This document shows positions 1-9,711 of a stretch of 64,000 bases of DNA, piece after piece. This stretch comes from Candidatus Sericytochromatia bacterium. Its GTDB lineage: Bacteria > Cyanobacteriota > Sericytochromatia > S15B-MN24 > JAQBPE01. The position numbers and the translations under genes were made by a program. The stretch is taken from the NCBI GenBank assembly GCA_035285325.1, contig JAYKJB010000067.1, forward strand, positions 19,226 to 83,225, read 5' to 3'. Each line of letters opens with the position of its first letter. Position 1 is the stretch's first letter. The notes under the pieces were generated by a model. That model saw nothing but the letters and a program-made list of their open reading frames with translations. It was not told the DNA's origin and did no database searches.

Positions 1-399
1 GGCGTGAGTCTGTCGCTGCCGTTGTTCACGGGGTATGCCCTGACCCGTCGCTGGGAGGCTGCTCGGGCCGAAGCGGAGGCGGCCGCGGCGCTGCAGGCGG
101 AGCGCGCCCGCCGCGTGCGGCTGGAGGTGGAGCAGGCCTACTGGGGGTTGCGCGGGGCACGCGATCGGCGACCGGCGGCCGCGGCGCGCTTCCGCGCCGC
201 ACGAGAAACCTGGCGCCTGGCGCTGAGGCGCTATCGGGATGGGGTGGGCCAGGCGGTCGAGCTCACGGACGCGCGCGCCCTGTGGGGGGTGGCCGAAGTG
301 GCCGAGGTGCGCGCGGAGGCCGAGCTCCATCGGGCCGTGGCCGAGCTCTGGCGTGCCTTGGGGGAAACTGGTCGCGAACGTTCCCTGTCACCGCCGTAA
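1..399 (+). CDS. TolC-family outer membrane efflux protein, C-terminal part
   Basis: The frame is open from the first base of the window, so the 5' part of the gene lies outside it. The visible 132 residues begin with SLSLPLFTGYA, the 'lPLFdgG' landmark of the TolC/OEP family. A long alanine/glutamate/arginine-rich amphipathic helix follows, then a second helical stretch ending WRALGE, which matches the paired periplasmic helices at the C-terminal end of TolC proteins. Such proteins form the outer-membrane channel of type I secretion or RND efflux systems. The partner genes would lie upstream and cannot be seen. The family call rests on the pattern of the last repeat only. Confidence 0.72.
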   Translation, partial: GVSLSLPLFTGYALTRRWEAARAEAEAAAALQAERARRVRLEVEQAYWGLRGARDRRPAAAARFRAARETWRLALRRYRDGVGQAVELTDARALWGVAEVAEVRAEAELHRAVAELWRALGETGRERSLSPP

Positions 400-574
400 G
401 CGTCGCGACCAGCGCGAGCGGGAGAGGACGGCAGCCGCCCTTGCGGTCCGGGGGCGCAGGCTGCCCGCAGGGCGCTCGGGCCGCATCCGATTCGCCACGG
501 GATGAGGCTCGGGAGGCAAGTTCTCGCCCGTTCGGGCGGATAACCGGTTCATGACGAGGCCTTACCATCGGCGC

Positions 575-1582
575 ATGCGCCAGCACGTGCTTTCCTGTCT
601 TTGCCTGACCACCCTGCTGACGGCCTGTGGTCAGGGGCGTGTCCTGGTGCCACCGGCCAGGCCGGCGACCAGTCAGACCGGGATCTGGCGCGCTCAGGAA
701 GAGCCTTTGGCGGCTGGGCGACGCCTGCCGGAGCTGCGTTTGCCGCTCACGGAGGCTGGCTTCCGGCGCCTCCAGTCGGCCTTGCCCTGGCGCGCGGAAA
801 CGTCACGCCTGGATTACAGTTACGACTGCTGGGACGGGGAGCGATTCCGGCGCATGCAACAGCCCGAGGCGCCCAGACTACGCTTGAAACTCAAGGGCGA
901 GAAGACCGAGTGGCAGGTTTCGCGGGGGGTGGAGCGGGTCACGATTGCGCCGGTCGGCTTGCCGGTCACCCTCTCGATCGTGGAGACCTGGGAGGGACGC
1001 CTCGCGGATGACGCCGCGGGGGCGCTCCGGCTCGCCACCCAGGCTTTCTTTTTGCGACTCGATCTCGGGGGCCCGCCGCTGCTGGCCAGCGCCCGCGACG
1101 TGGATCGCCAGTGGCGTGCCCTGCCCGCCTGGGCAGGCCAGCAGCCCTTTGGGGGGCCGGCCCAGGCGGCTTTGTTCCCCAGCGCCATGAAACGTCGCAA
1201 CGGCTGGACGGTCACCCTGCCGCGAGAAGAGGTGGGTGGCGGCCTGAAGCTGGGCCTGCACTTTGACGAGAGTCGCGATGACGCGGGGCGTTGGCGGGAG
1301 CGTTTCGAGATCGAGGCCGAGCCGGAGGAACGGTCCTCCCGGGAACAGCTGGTGGCGGCCGCCGCGGACTTTGGCAAGTTGCTGGCGGCATCGGGGCTGA
1401 CCACCGACGAGGTCGGTGGCGAGACGCCAGATGCCACCCTCTTCACGGCCCAGCAGTTGCGTCAGAGTGACGCCTTGAACCCGTTTTTGCCGGCCCACCT
1501 GGGCCTCCAAGGTTCGACGGGGACGGCGCGGGGGACTTACCAGCCGGCGTCGCGCAAGATGTTGTCCGCTTCGATGATGTAG
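575..1582 (+). CDS. Putative lipoprotein of unknown function
   Basis: The 335-residue product starts MRQHVLSCLCLTTLLTACG, a short signal peptide with a lipobox (LTAC), so it is probably a lipid-anchored envelope protein. An ATG at 551 would add eight residues before the signal; 575 fits the signal peptide better. I recognise no domain in the mature part; it is rich in charged residues and has a beta-rich look in the middle (RLRLKLKGEKTEWQVSRG). The last 46 bases overlap the end of the convergent ankyrin gene. The 150 bases before it hold no clear promoter. Confidence 0.7.
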   Translation: MRQHVLSCLCLTTLLTACGQGRVLVPPARPATSQTGIWRAQEEPLAAGRRLPELRLPLTEAGFRRLQSALPWRAETSRLDYSYDCWDGERFRRMQQPEAPRLRLKLKGEKTEWQVSRGVERVTIAPVGLPVTLSIVETWEGRLADDAAGALRLATQAFFLRLDLGGPPLLASARDVDRQWRALPAWAGQQPFGGPAQAALFPSAMKRRNGWTVTLPREEVGGGLKLGLHFDESRDDAGRWRERFEIEAEPEERSSREQLVAAAADFGKLLAASGLTTDEVGGETPDATLFTAQQLRQSDALNPFLPAHLGLQGSTGTARGTYQPASRKMLSASMM

Positions 1583-2577
1583 CGGGAAAACAGGCTCTCT
1601 CCCCGCGCATCCTGGACGTTCTTGGCCCGACCGAGGTCGCGGCGCGCCCGGGAGAGGTCTCGCCCCTTCATCAGATTGGCATACATGGCATTCAGGTACT
1701 TGCCGACTTCCACGTCGGGGTCGTTCAGCGTGCCCATGGCGTCCCAGCCGATGTGCGTGGCGGTGGCGGCCACGTAACTGGAGTAGTCGGCGCGGAAACG
1801 ATAGCTCTCATCGGCCAGACGGCTGACGGCCCAGGATTTCTTGGCCACCACCGCGCCGTGGTTCTTGTCGAGCGGTTTCGACCGATAGCTGTCATAGATC
1901 GGCGGCAAGACAGGCGTTTGCGAAAACTCGCCGACCATCCCGGCCTGGCCGTCCCAGCCTGGCGCCGCCGGTGCCGCCAAGCTGCCCGGCGGCCTCACGG
2001 CCCCGGCCCCCCAGCTGCCCGGGCCGCCTGTCGTGGTCCAGCTGGGCGGTGCCACGGGATACACGGCCCCCATGCCTGGCGAAGCCGGGCGCGCGGCCAG
2101 CGGATTCGGTTGATTCATGGCTTCCCGCAGAATGGCGTAGACCCGATCGTTGCCTCCGGCCCGGGCGAGCGTCAGCGCATTGGCCCCGCGGGGGTCCGTG
2201 ACGTAGGGGTTGGCCCCGCGCCGTAGCAGCAGTTCCACCACCCCGGCATGACCTTCCTGGGCCGCCCACATGAGCGGCGTGTAGCCCGTCCGGTCGGCCG
2301 GGTTGACGGCTGCATAGCGGCCGATCAGAAACTCCACCACGTGCAGGTGTCCGTGTTGCGCCGCCCACGTCATGGGCGTGTAGCCCTCCTCGTCGCGCCA
2401 GTTGACGTTCCCGCCCGCCTCGACGAGGTCGCGCACACGCCACAGTTGCCCGTGGGCCGCTGCCGCCATCAGTTCGCGATTCACGTCACCGGCCGCGTTG
2501 ACGTGCGCGACGGCCGGCGCAGCGACGCCAGCCACACTCAGGATCACCGCGATCGCCAGCACGTGTTGGAAGACCAT
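1537..2577 (-). CDS. Secreted ankyrin-repeat protein
   Basis: The 346-residue product begins with a hydrophobic signal peptide ending around APAVAHVNA. Four ankyrin repeats follow at about residues 33-165; the clearest carry the consensus GYTPMTWAAQHGHLHVVEFL and GYTPLMWAAQEGHAGVVELL. A proline/glycine-rich linker (about 170-230) leads to a C-terminal region of about 110 residues with YRFRADYSSYVAATATHIGWD that I do not recognise. Ankyrin repeats mediate protein binding, and the signal peptide suggests a periplasmic or extracellular place. The start is followed directly by the signal sequence. The 3' end overlaps the convergent lipoprotein gene. Confidence 0.85.
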   Translation of the reverse strand: MVFQHVLAIAVILSVAGVAAPAVAHVNAAGDVNRELMAAAAHGQLWRVRDLVEAGGNVNWRDEEGYTPMTWAAQHGHLHVVEFLIGRYAAVNPADRTGYTPLMWAAQEGHAGVVELLLRRGANPYVTDPRGANALTLARAGGNDRVYAILREAMNQPNPLAARPASPGMGAVYPVAPPSWTTTGGPGSWGAGAVRPPGSLAAPAAPGWDGQAGMVGEFSQTPVLPPIYDSYRSKPLDKNHGAVVAKKSWAVSRLADESYRFRADYSSYVAATATHIGWDAMGTLNDPDVEVGKYLNAMYANLMKGRDLSRARRDLGRAKNVQDARGESLFSRYIIEADNILRDAGW

Positions 2578-2728
2578 CTTGCAAACTCCTCAGGTCGCCG
2601 GCGATGCGGCCGGTTGGCCACACCTCCGCCCGGCCTTTGCATACCCCCCGGCGGGGCCTGTATCACAAGTGTTATGTGTCTTCAAGCCGCTCGTCACGCG
2701 GGTTTGCGCAACGTGCCACTGGCTGGCA

Positions 2729-4030
2729 TCAACGGGCACTCAGCAAACGCACCAGACGGGCCAGCTGACGCCGCTGTTCCGAGGAACCGGTGGCCTGAAG
2801 GCCCCGCGCCATGCTGTGCAGGGCCGGTTTGCCGGCCTGCCGCAAGACCTCGTCGTCCAGGCGCCCGAGCAGCTCCAGCGTGACGCGCTCTCGTTGCGCG
2901 TGCGGAAATCGATCCAACACGTCTGGCAAGGACGCGGGTGTCAGGCGCACCGCCGCCGTGGCGGCGGCGGTGGCCAGGGCCGCTCGGGCAGGCTGCCCCG
3001 CCTCTCCTGGGGCGACGGTCTCTGCCAGGGCCAGGCAGGCCTCCCGTACGGACGGTGAGACCCGGGCCAGGCGGTCCTCCTCCAGACTCAGGGCGAAGCG
3101 GCCATAATCATCCAGGTGCGCGATCCATTCCGGCAAGACGAGCTCGGCGTGCGTTCGGATCAGCGAGGCCACCAATCGTGGCAGCAGGGGGTCCTGGGGA
3201 TCGTGGCGGTGGGTGTCCCTCAGCATGGTGGCGCGACGTTCCGGTCCGAGAATGTCCAGCTCGCGGCCGTGGCGTTCGCGTTCGGGATCGCGCAGGAAGC
3301 CGGGCTCGACCGGTTCGACAGGCTCGCTGGTGGGTGGCTGGGCTGGGGGGACGGGGGGCGTCGCCCGGGTGGGCGTCGGACGCGGCGCTGGTGGGCGCCG
3401 CGGAGGCGCCCCGCCGGCCCCCAGCGCTGCCAGCAGGCCGCTGCGGTATTCAGCCAGCTGCCGGGCGGCCCCCTCTTGGAGGTGGCTCGCGTCGGCCTCT
3501 TCCATGACGTGTGCTTCCGCTTGCTGCAGGCGAGCAAGACACGCTTGCAGCTCGGCGTAGCGAAAGCGACCATCGGGCTGCAGCAACCCCCCCGGGGGGG
3601 GGAGCGGGCCCAGGGTTCGTGCGAGCTGGTCTTCCAGGTCGGGACGTGCGGCCCACTTCCGCGCGAGCGCCTGCGCCAGGGCCGCCAATCGATCGAGCGA
3701 GATTTGCTTGGGGTTCGCTTGTCCGGGCGGGCCATCCGGAATGTGGGTCAGTTCCGTGCGCAGGCTTTCCAGCCAGGCTTCATCTTGCTGGCGCGCGGCC
3801 TCTCGGGCCGCGGCGTCGGCCGGAACCACAGGGTCGAGGGCGGCCAGGGCGATCGCGTCGTGCGCCTCCTGTTCGCGTTGCTTGGCCCGTGTGGCCTCAT
3901 CCAGTCGGCCCGTTTCCGCCAGCAAGGGCCCGGACAGCGTGCCGGCGCGCACGCGGGCGTTCAGCTCGCGCTGGAGGGCCAGGACTTCCCATTCCGGCAC
4001 CCTGGCTCGTTCGATCGGATCTTCCGCCAT
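2729..4030 (-). CDS. Hypothetical protein with proline-rich linker
   Basis: This 433-residue cytoplasmic-looking protein has no signal peptide or membrane segment. The N-terminal 200 residues are helical and rich in alanine, glutamate and arginine. A proline-rich linker (about 205-245, PPRRPPAPRPTPTRATPP) follows, then a helical C-terminal domain of about 180 residues with LPEWIAHLDDYGRFALSLEEDRLARV. That region might be a HEAT-like solenoid, but I cannot name a family. A GAGG sequence lies a few bases before the ATG at 4030. The gene diverges from the cation transporter that starts at about 4114. Confidence 0.65.
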   Translation of the reverse strand: MAEDPIERARVPEWEVLALQRELNARVRAGTLSGPLLAETGRLDEATRAKQREQEAHDAIALAALDPVVPADAAAREAARQQDEAWLESLRTELTHIPDGPPGQANPKQISLDRLAALAQALARKWAARPDLEDQLARTLGPLPPPGGLLQPDGRFRYAELQACLARLQQAEAHVMEEADASHLQEGAARQLAEYRSGLLAALGAGGAPPRRPPAPRPTPTRATPPVPPAQPPTSEPVEPVEPGFLRDPERERHGRELDILGPERRATMLRDTHRHDPQDPLLPRLVASLIRTHAELVLPEWIAHLDDYGRFALSLEEDRLARVSPSVREACLALAETVAPGEAGQPARAALATAAATAAVRLTPASLPDVLDRFPHAQRERVTLELLGRLDDEVLRQAGKPALHSMARGLQATGSSEQRRQLARLVRLLSAR

Positions 4031-4113
4031 GATTGCCTCGGTTCCTCTCGCTCCTCGCTTACCCGCGCGGGCCGGGCCTGCATCCCGCCCCGGTGCGTTT
4101 GACGAGCCTCCTC

Positions 4114-5103
4114 ATGCGGGGCAAGATGGCGGAGGTCTTGCCCCAATCGAACGAGGGGAGCAACAGCGCGGTGTGGGATCCACGTCGAATTGCCATGGCC
4201 GCCAGCATCGCCGCGGCAGGGATCATGCTGGTCGGGAAACTGGGAGCCTGGTGGCTGACTGGTTCGGCGGCCATCTTTTCGGACGCGATCGAATCCGTCA
4301 TTCATCTGGTTGCCACCGGGGTGGCCACGTTCGGCCTGTGGTGGACGACCCAGCCCGCGGATGAGGACCATCCCTACGGCCACGGCAAGTTTGCCTACTT
4401 CTCGGCCGGATTTGAGGGGGCCCTGATCCTGGTGGCGGCCCTCTCGATCATCGCGACCGGGGTGCGGGCGCTGATCGTGGGACCGGCCCTGCAGGAACTG
4501 GGGTTGGGCCTGCTGATCACGGCCGCCCTGGCGCTGCTCAATTTGTTTCTGGGGCTGTACCTGGTCCAGGCCGGTAAGCGCCATCAGTCGCTGGTGCTGG
4601 TGGCCAATGGCCAGCATGTGCTGACCGACAGCTGGACCAGTGCCGGCGTGGTGGTCGGCGTGGGCCTGGTCTGGCTGACGGGGGTGCTGTGGCTCGACCC
4701 GTTGGTGGCGATCGCCGTGGGGCTGAACATCGTCTGGACCGCCTGGCGCTTGCTGAAGGCGAGCTTCGAGGGACTGATGGACCGCACCCATCCGGATGAG
4801 AGCAACCGCCTGGATGCCTGCTTGCGGCAGGCGCAGGCGGAGGGTCTGATTGTGGGGTATCACCAGGTGCGCCACCGGCGCGTGGGGCATGAGGTCCTGA
4901 TCGAGGCCCATCTGCTCTTTCAGGACGAGGCCAGCCTGCAAGCCGCCCATCGCGTGGCGGGGGTGGTGGAGCGTCGCATCGGTGCCCTGTTCCCGGGTGA
5001 GAACGTCACGGTGACGACCCACCTGGAGCCGGCCTGTCACGACGACGAGCATCCCGAGAGCCATGCAGACTACGGGCCGCCGACGGTCGACTCGCTGGCC
5101 TGA
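4114..5103 (+). CDS. Cation diffusion facilitator (CDF) family transporter
   Basis: CDF proteins exchange Zn2+, Fe2+ or other divalent cations for protons across the inner membrane. The product (329 residues) has the family layout: about six membrane segments from residue 25, the loop motif HPYGHGK near residue 90, and a C-terminal cytoplasmic metal-binding domain (about 215-310) with alternating histidines and acids. The transmembrane-5 site is canonical HxxxD (H168, D172). The transmembrane-2 site reads E60xxxH64 rather than the usual HxxxD or DxxxD, so the metal cannot be guessed. Starts at 4114 and 4126 are both possible; the open frame runs further up to 4033 but would then touch the divergent gene. 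Confidence 0.9.
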   Translation: MRGKMAEVLPQSNEGSNSAVWDPRRIAMAASIAAAGIMLVGKLGAWWLTGSAAIFSDAIESVIHLVATGVATFGLWWTTQPADEDHPYGHGKFAYFSAGFEGALILVAALSIIATGVRALIVGPALQELGLGLLITAALALLNLFLGLYLVQAGKRHQSLVLVANGQHVLTDSWTSAGVVVGVGLVWLTGVLWLDPLVAIAVGLNIVWTAWRLLKASFEGLMDRTHPDESNRLDACLRQAQAEGLIVGYHQVRHRRVGHEVLIEAHLLFQDEASLQAAHRVAGVVERRIGALFPGENVTVTTHLEPACHDDEHPESHADYGPPTVDSLA

Positions 5104-5293
5104 AACCCGCACAGATCGGCAGATCTGGCCCTGTTATCGTCATACGCAAAGACGTTCAGAGCGGTGCTTCCTTGATGAGGGGCGAGGACCGTGAGCGGCC
5201 TCACGCCTGGGTTGTCGCGATCATCACCGCTGAAAGCGGCACCAGATCTTACACTGGCGAAGTCGCCCTCGGAGTTCTTTGTATCGCCGCGCC

Positions 5294-6811
5294 ATGCCAA
5301 TGACCGATCATCCTCACTATCGCCAGGGTCGCACTTGCCTCGAACGGGAACGTTACGAGGACGCGCTGGAGATCTTCACCGAATTGCTGGAGGCAAGCCC
5401 CGGCGAGCCTGACCTGCACCTGCAGCGTGGCAAGGCGCGCGGCGCCCTCGGCGATCTGGTCGGAGCGACCGAGGATTACGGGGCCACCTTGCTGGCCGGT
5501 GATCTGGAACAGTGCTATGAAGCCCGCTTGCGGCGCGGCCTGATCTTCACCGAGCAACTGGCGCTGGCCGACGCCCACCGCGATTTTTCGGCGGCCGCCA
5601 CGCTCTGCGGCAAACGGTTGGCTCCTTACCACCATCGTGGCTGGGCGCGCTACCTCGACGGCGACCTGCAAGGTGCGGTGGAGGATTACACCGAGGTCTT
5701 GCGGCGTCGCCCCGACCACGTGCCGACCTGGTACCTGCGGGGGCGGGCCCGCTTTGACCAGGAGGATTTCGACGGCGCGATGGCCGACTTCCTGGTGGCC
5801 ATGGTGCTCAAGCCGGAACATCCGGAAGCGGGCTTCCAGTTTCAGATCGCCGCCGAGGTGGCGGCTCGTCATGAGCGGGGCCCCCTGTACGCGGGCGACG
5901 CTGGAGATCCCACCTGCGCGCCGCCCGATGACTGGCAAGGGTTCATGGCGCGGGCGGAGGCGCGCCGGCACGCCGGCGACTGGCTGGGTGCCATGGCCGA
6001 TTATTTCGGGGCCTTGCGTTGCCGGATCAACTGCCCGGAGGCTCGTCTGGGCGTCGCCATGGCCCGCGAGGGCCTGTTGCAGGAGGCGTCCGCACGGGTG
6101 GCCGCTGAGCGCATCGAGGCCGTCCCGAGTGACATTCGGGCCTTTGTGCGACGGGCGGATGCCCTGCGTCGCCTGGGGCGCCCCGAAGACGCCTGTGCGG
6201 TCCTGCTGGCGGCGCGTCGCGTCGACAGTCGCGATCCGGAAGTCCACGCTGAACTGGGCCTGACGCTGGCCTGCTGGCTGGGCGATCTGGCCGGTGCGTT
6301 ACCACATTTCGACGAGGCCCTGCGGCACGAACCCAACCACGTAGAAGCCCGGCGCCATCGCGCGATCGCCCGGCGGGAGCTCGGACGGCTGGCCGACGCC
6401 ATCCAGGATTTCGACATGCTGGAGCAACTGATTCCCGGCGACCGGACGCTGTATCTCAACCGGGGGCTGACGCACGAGGCTTCTGGTGATTGGTCGGCGG
6501 CGGAGCGGGACTACGGCTTGGGGCTGCGCGTGGTCGCGGACCACGTCGGTCTGCTCTGGCGCAGGGCCTGTGCGCGGCTGGCGTTGGGTCATCAGGAACT
6601 GGCCCGACTGGACCTCGAACGCGTCCTGGCGCTGCGGCCTGAGGTGTCCGGCCTGCTGGCCAGGGACGCCCAGAGTGGTGGGGCCGGCAGTGCACGGGCC
6701 GATCTCGAGGCGGCCCTGGTGGCGTTCGCCCGCTTGCGCCCTGAGGTGGTGGCTGACCAGATGGCGGACTATCGGGCCTTGCTGAGTAGTCGCCGGCCGC
6801 GCGCCTGCTAG
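5294..6811 (+). CDS. Tetratricopeptide (TPR) repeat protein
   Basis: The 505-residue product is almost wholly built of TPR helices with little linker: recurring patterns include YRQGRTCLERERYEDALEIF near the start, YHHRGWARYLDGDLQGAVEDY, WYLRGRARFDQEDFDGAMADF and LNRGLTHEASGDWSAAERDY. At least nine repeats can be seen. TPR proteins are scaffolds for protein assembly; no enzymatic domain or signal peptide is present. ATG codons lie at 5294 and 5300, and a TTG at 5279 sits four bases after a GGAG, so the start is open within 15 bases. It stands alone on the + strand, convergent with the next gene. Confidence 0.87.
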   Translation: MPMTDHPHYRQGRTCLERERYEDALEIFTELLEASPGEPDLHLQRGKARGALGDLVGATEDYGATLLAGDLEQCYEARLRRGLIFTEQLALADAHRDFSAAATLCGKRLAPYHHRGWARYLDGDLQGAVEDYTEVLRRRPDHVPTWYLRGRARFDQEDFDGAMADFLVAMVLKPEHPEAGFQFQIAAEVAARHERGPLYAGDAGDPTCAPPDDWQGFMARAEARRHAGDWLGAMADYFGALRCRINCPEARLGVAMAREGLLQEASARVAAERIEAVPSDIRAFVRRADALRRLGRPEDACAVLLAARRVDSRDPEVHAELGLTLACWLGDLAGALPHFDEALRHEPNHVEARRHRAIARRELGRLADAIQDFDMLEQLIPGDRTLYLNRGLTHEASGDWSAAERDYGLGLRVVADHVGLLWRRACARLALGHQELARLDLERVLALRPEVSGLLARDAQSGGAGSARADLEAALVAFARLRPEVVADQMADYRALLSSRRPRAC

Positions 6812-6822
6812 GCGGGTGAGGC

Positions 6823-7236
6823 TCAGGCCTGCTGTTGATACATCAGGAGCACATCCAGCTGGGGCCGTTTGAGCTTGCCGGAGCGGACCATCAGTTCGCC
6901 CAGGCGTTGCCGGGAATGGCGCTGCTCGTCGAGCAGGCTGACCAGCTCGGCGGGCTTGAGCACCCCACGCTCCAGCGCCACCAGGCCCAGCGGCTTGCGC
7001 GCAGACGGCACGGCCGCCAGCTTGCGCTGCAGCGACACGTAGCGGGCCAGCGAGGCGACCGGCAACAGGCCCTGCTCCAGCACCACCTGTCCGAAGGCGC
7101 GGGGGTAGCCGCCCTGGCGATGCCAGTTCCACGCGCGCAGGGCCTGATCGAGTCGGTCTCCCGTCAGCACCCCTTCGAGATACAGGATGTGGGCCAGCAG
7201 GGGTTTCTTGCGGGGCAGTTCGGCAGTTCCGGCCAT
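6823..7236 (-). CDS. Small MshEN/GspE-N-like domain protein
   Basis: The 137-residue protein consists of repeated units of the form 'GvLt..rLdqALr.w..q.....FGqvvLEqGll...sLaryv..Q' (FGQVVLEQGLL, LGLVALERGVL, LGELMVRSGKL). This is the pattern of the N-terminal regulatory domain of GspE/MshE/PilB secretion and pilus ATPases, which in some family members binds cyclic di-GMP. No ATPase follows, so it is a stand-alone module. A longer relative lies at 61690-62517 in the same window. The gene is convergent with the TPR gene, with 11 bases between their stops. Confidence 0.68.
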   Translation of the reverse strand: MAGTAELPRKKPLLAHILYLEGVLTGDRLDQALRAWNWHRQGGYPRAFGQVVLEQGLLPVASLARYVSLQRKLAAVPSARKPLGLVALERGVLKPAELVSLLDEQRHSRQRLGELMVRSGKLKRPQLDVLLMYQQQA

Positions 7237-7390
7237 GATGGTCTTCCAGCTCGTTCGGTGGGGCTGCGGGGGTTATCGCGCGGTCTTCGCGCCACGGTGC
7301 GAGAATTAATCAACCTTTAACAGCGTGATGTTGGATCAGGGCCATCTGGGTGATCGCGGTCAGGCCGGCGAGCGCAGAGGCGTAGCGGAA

Positions 7391-9067
7391 GTGAGTGACG
7401 GCGTGCTGGTAACCCCATCGGCGGACGAGGAATTTGCAGCGCTGGCGCAGCGCTACCACGAGGCGCAGATGAAGCGTCACCCCACCTGGGCCACGGCCCT
7501 GGGGGTGCATGCGCATGATGGCGTGCTGGAGGATTTCACCCTGGCGGGCCAGGCCGACGCCGTGCAAGCGTGGCGCGAATTTCGCTTCGCCTTCGAGGCC
7601 TTCGATCCGTGCGATCTCAGCCCGGTTCACGCCCATGACCGGGAGTGGCTGCTGGCCCATATCAGCGGCGCGATCGAAACGGCCACCGTCGTGCGTCCCC
7701 TGGAACGTAACCCGGACGCTTACGCCAGTGCCTTGACCGAGAGCGCCTTCAGTCTGGTGAATCGACAGTTCGCACCGCCTGAGGAGCGTTTGGAGGCCCT
7801 GCTGGGCCGGATGAGCGCCATGCCCGGGGTGCTGCGGGAGGCGGAGGTCAACCTGGCCCAGCCCCCCCGGGTGTACACCGAGATCACCCTCGCGCAGCTT
7901 CCGGGCAATCGCGCTTTTTTCGAGACCACGGTGTCGGAGGCTTTTGCGGGCCTGCTCTCGGAGGCGCAGACGCGCAGGCTGGAGGCCGCTTGTCAGGACG
8001 TCGTGGCCGCCTTCGAGCGCTTCGAGGGCTTCCTGCGGGAGACCCTGTTGCCTCGCTCGAACGGCTCGTTCGCGCTGGGGGCAGATGCCTTCGCGCGCAA
8101 GCTGTACCACGACGAGCTCGTGGAGATCCCCCTGGCCCGGTTGAAGGCGGTGGGCGAGGCGGACCTTCGGCGCAATCAGGCGGAATTGCGGCAGCTGGCG
8201 GAAACGTTGCAGCCCGGCACGCCACCGGCGCAGACGCTGGTCTTGCTCGGGCGCGACCACGTGCCGGCCGCGTCGCTGCTGGACACCACCCAGGCCATGC
8301 TGGAAGAGATCCGGGGCTTCATCGCCGCGCGTGACCTGCTGAGCTTGCCTGCCGACAAGCCGCTGCGGGTGGTGGAAACCCCGCCCTTCATGCGGGCGAC
8401 GGTGGCCGCCGCCATGGACACGCCCGGGCCGTTCGAAGGCGTCTCCACCGAGGCTTTCTACTACATGACCTTGCCCAATCCGACCTGGCCGCTCGCCGAG
8501 CAGGAGGCTTACATGGCGCAGTGGACCGAGGCGGGGCTGAGCAATCTGTCGGTGCATGAGGCCTATCCAGGCCATTACGTGCAATTTCTGTTGATGGGCG
8601 CGTTTCCTTCCTTGACCCGGCGCGTCCTGTGGGCGCCCTCCAATGCGGAGGGCTGGGCGCACTACTGCGAGGCCATGATGCTGGAGCAGGGCTTTCGCGA
8701 CGATCTGCCGCGCTACCGCATCGCCATGTTGCAGGATGCCCTGCTGCGCAATGCGCGCCTGATCGTCGGCCTCGGTCTCCACACCGAGGGCATGACACTG
8801 GACGAGGCGCAGGCCTTTTTCGAGCGAGAGGCCTTTCTGGCCCGTCCGGTCGCGCAGGCCGAGGCTTGGCGGGGGACGCTCGATCCGACCTACGGTTACT
8901 ACACGCTGGGCAAGCTCATGCTTGCCAAATTGCGGGAGGACTATGCGGCCCTGCAGGGTGCTCGCTTCTCCTTGCGGGCCTTTCACGACGCCTTTCTGGC
9001 TCAGGGGCCGCTGCCGATCCCCCTGATCCGGGAAGCGCTGCTGGGCACCCGTGATGGCTTGCTCTAG
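7391..9067 (+). CDS. DUF885 family protein, putative metallopeptidase-like
   Basis: The product (558 residues from a GTG at 7391) carries the two landmarks of DUF885 proteins: HEAYPGHYVQ near residue 395 and EGWAHYCE near residue 425. These resemble a zinc-peptidase site (HExxxGH followed by a downstream acid/His). The family is usually 550-600 residues and often exported; no convincing signal peptide is seen here. The start is uncertain: AGAGG lies about ten bases before 7391, while the frame is open back to a GTG at 7325 that would add 22 residues. It stops 32 bases before the convergent gene at 9100. Confidence 0.85.
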   Translation: MSDGVLVTPSADEEFAALAQRYHEAQMKRHPTWATALGVHAHDGVLEDFTLAGQADAVQAWREFRFAFEAFDPCDLSPVHAHDREWLLAHISGAIETATVVRPLERNPDAYASALTESAFSLVNRQFAPPEERLEALLGRMSAMPGVLREAEVNLAQPPRVYTEITLAQLPGNRAFFETTVSEAFAGLLSEAQTRRLEAACQDVVAAFERFEGFLRETLLPRSNGSFALGADAFARKLYHDELVEIPLARLKAVGEADLRRNQAELRQLAETLQPGTPPAQTLVLLGRDHVPAASLLDTTQAMLEEIRGFIAARDLLSLPADKPLRVVETPPFMRATVAAAMDTPGPFEGVSTEAFYYMTLPNPTWPLAEQEAYMAQWTEAGLSNLSVHEAYPGHYVQFLLMGAFPSLTRRVLWAPSNAEGWAHYCEAMMLEQGFRDDLPRYRIAMLQDALLRNARLIVGLGLHTEGMTLDEAQAFFEREAFLARPVAQAEAWRGTLDPTYGYYTLGKLMLAKLREDYAALQGARFSLRAFHDAFLAQGPLPIPLIREALLGTRDGLL

Positions 9068-9099
9068 AGGGCGTTGCTCCCGGCGTCCAGCTTCCGCGC

Positions 9100-9579
9100 T
9101 CAGGCAATGGGCAGGATCTGCCCTGCGACGTACCAGGCGCCGCCGGCCACGTGCAGCACGCCCGGGCCTGATTGCTCCAGCACCTGGGCCAGGCGTTCGG
9201 CCAGCCGCCAGGCTGCCTCGTTGCCAGCCACCCGTGGAACCACCAAGGTGAGAATAAGACGCGTCTCGGCCAGCTGGCGCAGGGCCAGCGCCCGGGGCGG
9301 GCTGACTGGCAGGCGCTGCAGGGCGGTCCGGGCGCGCTCCAGTTCGAGATCGGGCAGGCGCCACGCTTCGCGGGTCACGTGCTCCAGCTCAAGCACCACC
9401 GGGGGCGCGCCGTCGCGCCAGGCCCAGCTCAGCGTGTCCCAGTGGATGTCGTCGGCCGGAATGTCGAGGTGATCCGGATGCAGGCTGCCCCAGCCGTCGC
9501 TGCTTCCCAGCCCTTCGCGCAGCTGCTTGGGCGTCGGCGGAGCCGGGGCGTTCAAAAAGATCGTGTAATCATGCGGCAT
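9100..9579 (-). CDS. Hypothetical protein
   Basis: I do not recognise this 159-residue protein. It starts MPHDYTIFLNAP, has no signal peptide, and alternates hydrophobic beta-like stretches (PPVVLELEHV, RLILTLVVPRVAG) with helices. The C-terminal third (RLAERLAQVLEQSGPGVLHV) looks like a small alpha/beta fold. The frame is open 33 bases further upstream to 9612, but the ATG at 9579 gives the more natural N-terminus. A 15-base inverted repeat (GCCAGT-ttc-ACTGGC, 9602-9616) lies just upstream. Confidence 0.6.
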   Translation of the reverse strand: MPHDYTIFLNAPAPPTPKQLREGLGSSDGWGSLHPDHLDIPADDIHWDTLSWAWRDGAPPVVLELEHVTREAWRLPDLELERARTALQRLPVSPPRALALRQLAETRLILTLVVPRVAGNEAAWRLAERLAQVLEQSGPGVLHVAGGAWYVAGQILPIA

Positions 9580-9711
9580 GGCGGCCCTTGCTGGGGGAAT
9601 TGCCAGTTTCACTGGCGCGCGGGGAAGCCTTCCAGTATGCTAATCGCTCGCTGGCTTGGTGCCAATCCACTCCACCACTGCGGACGCCGTCCCGCTTCAC
9701 CAGGAGGAAAG

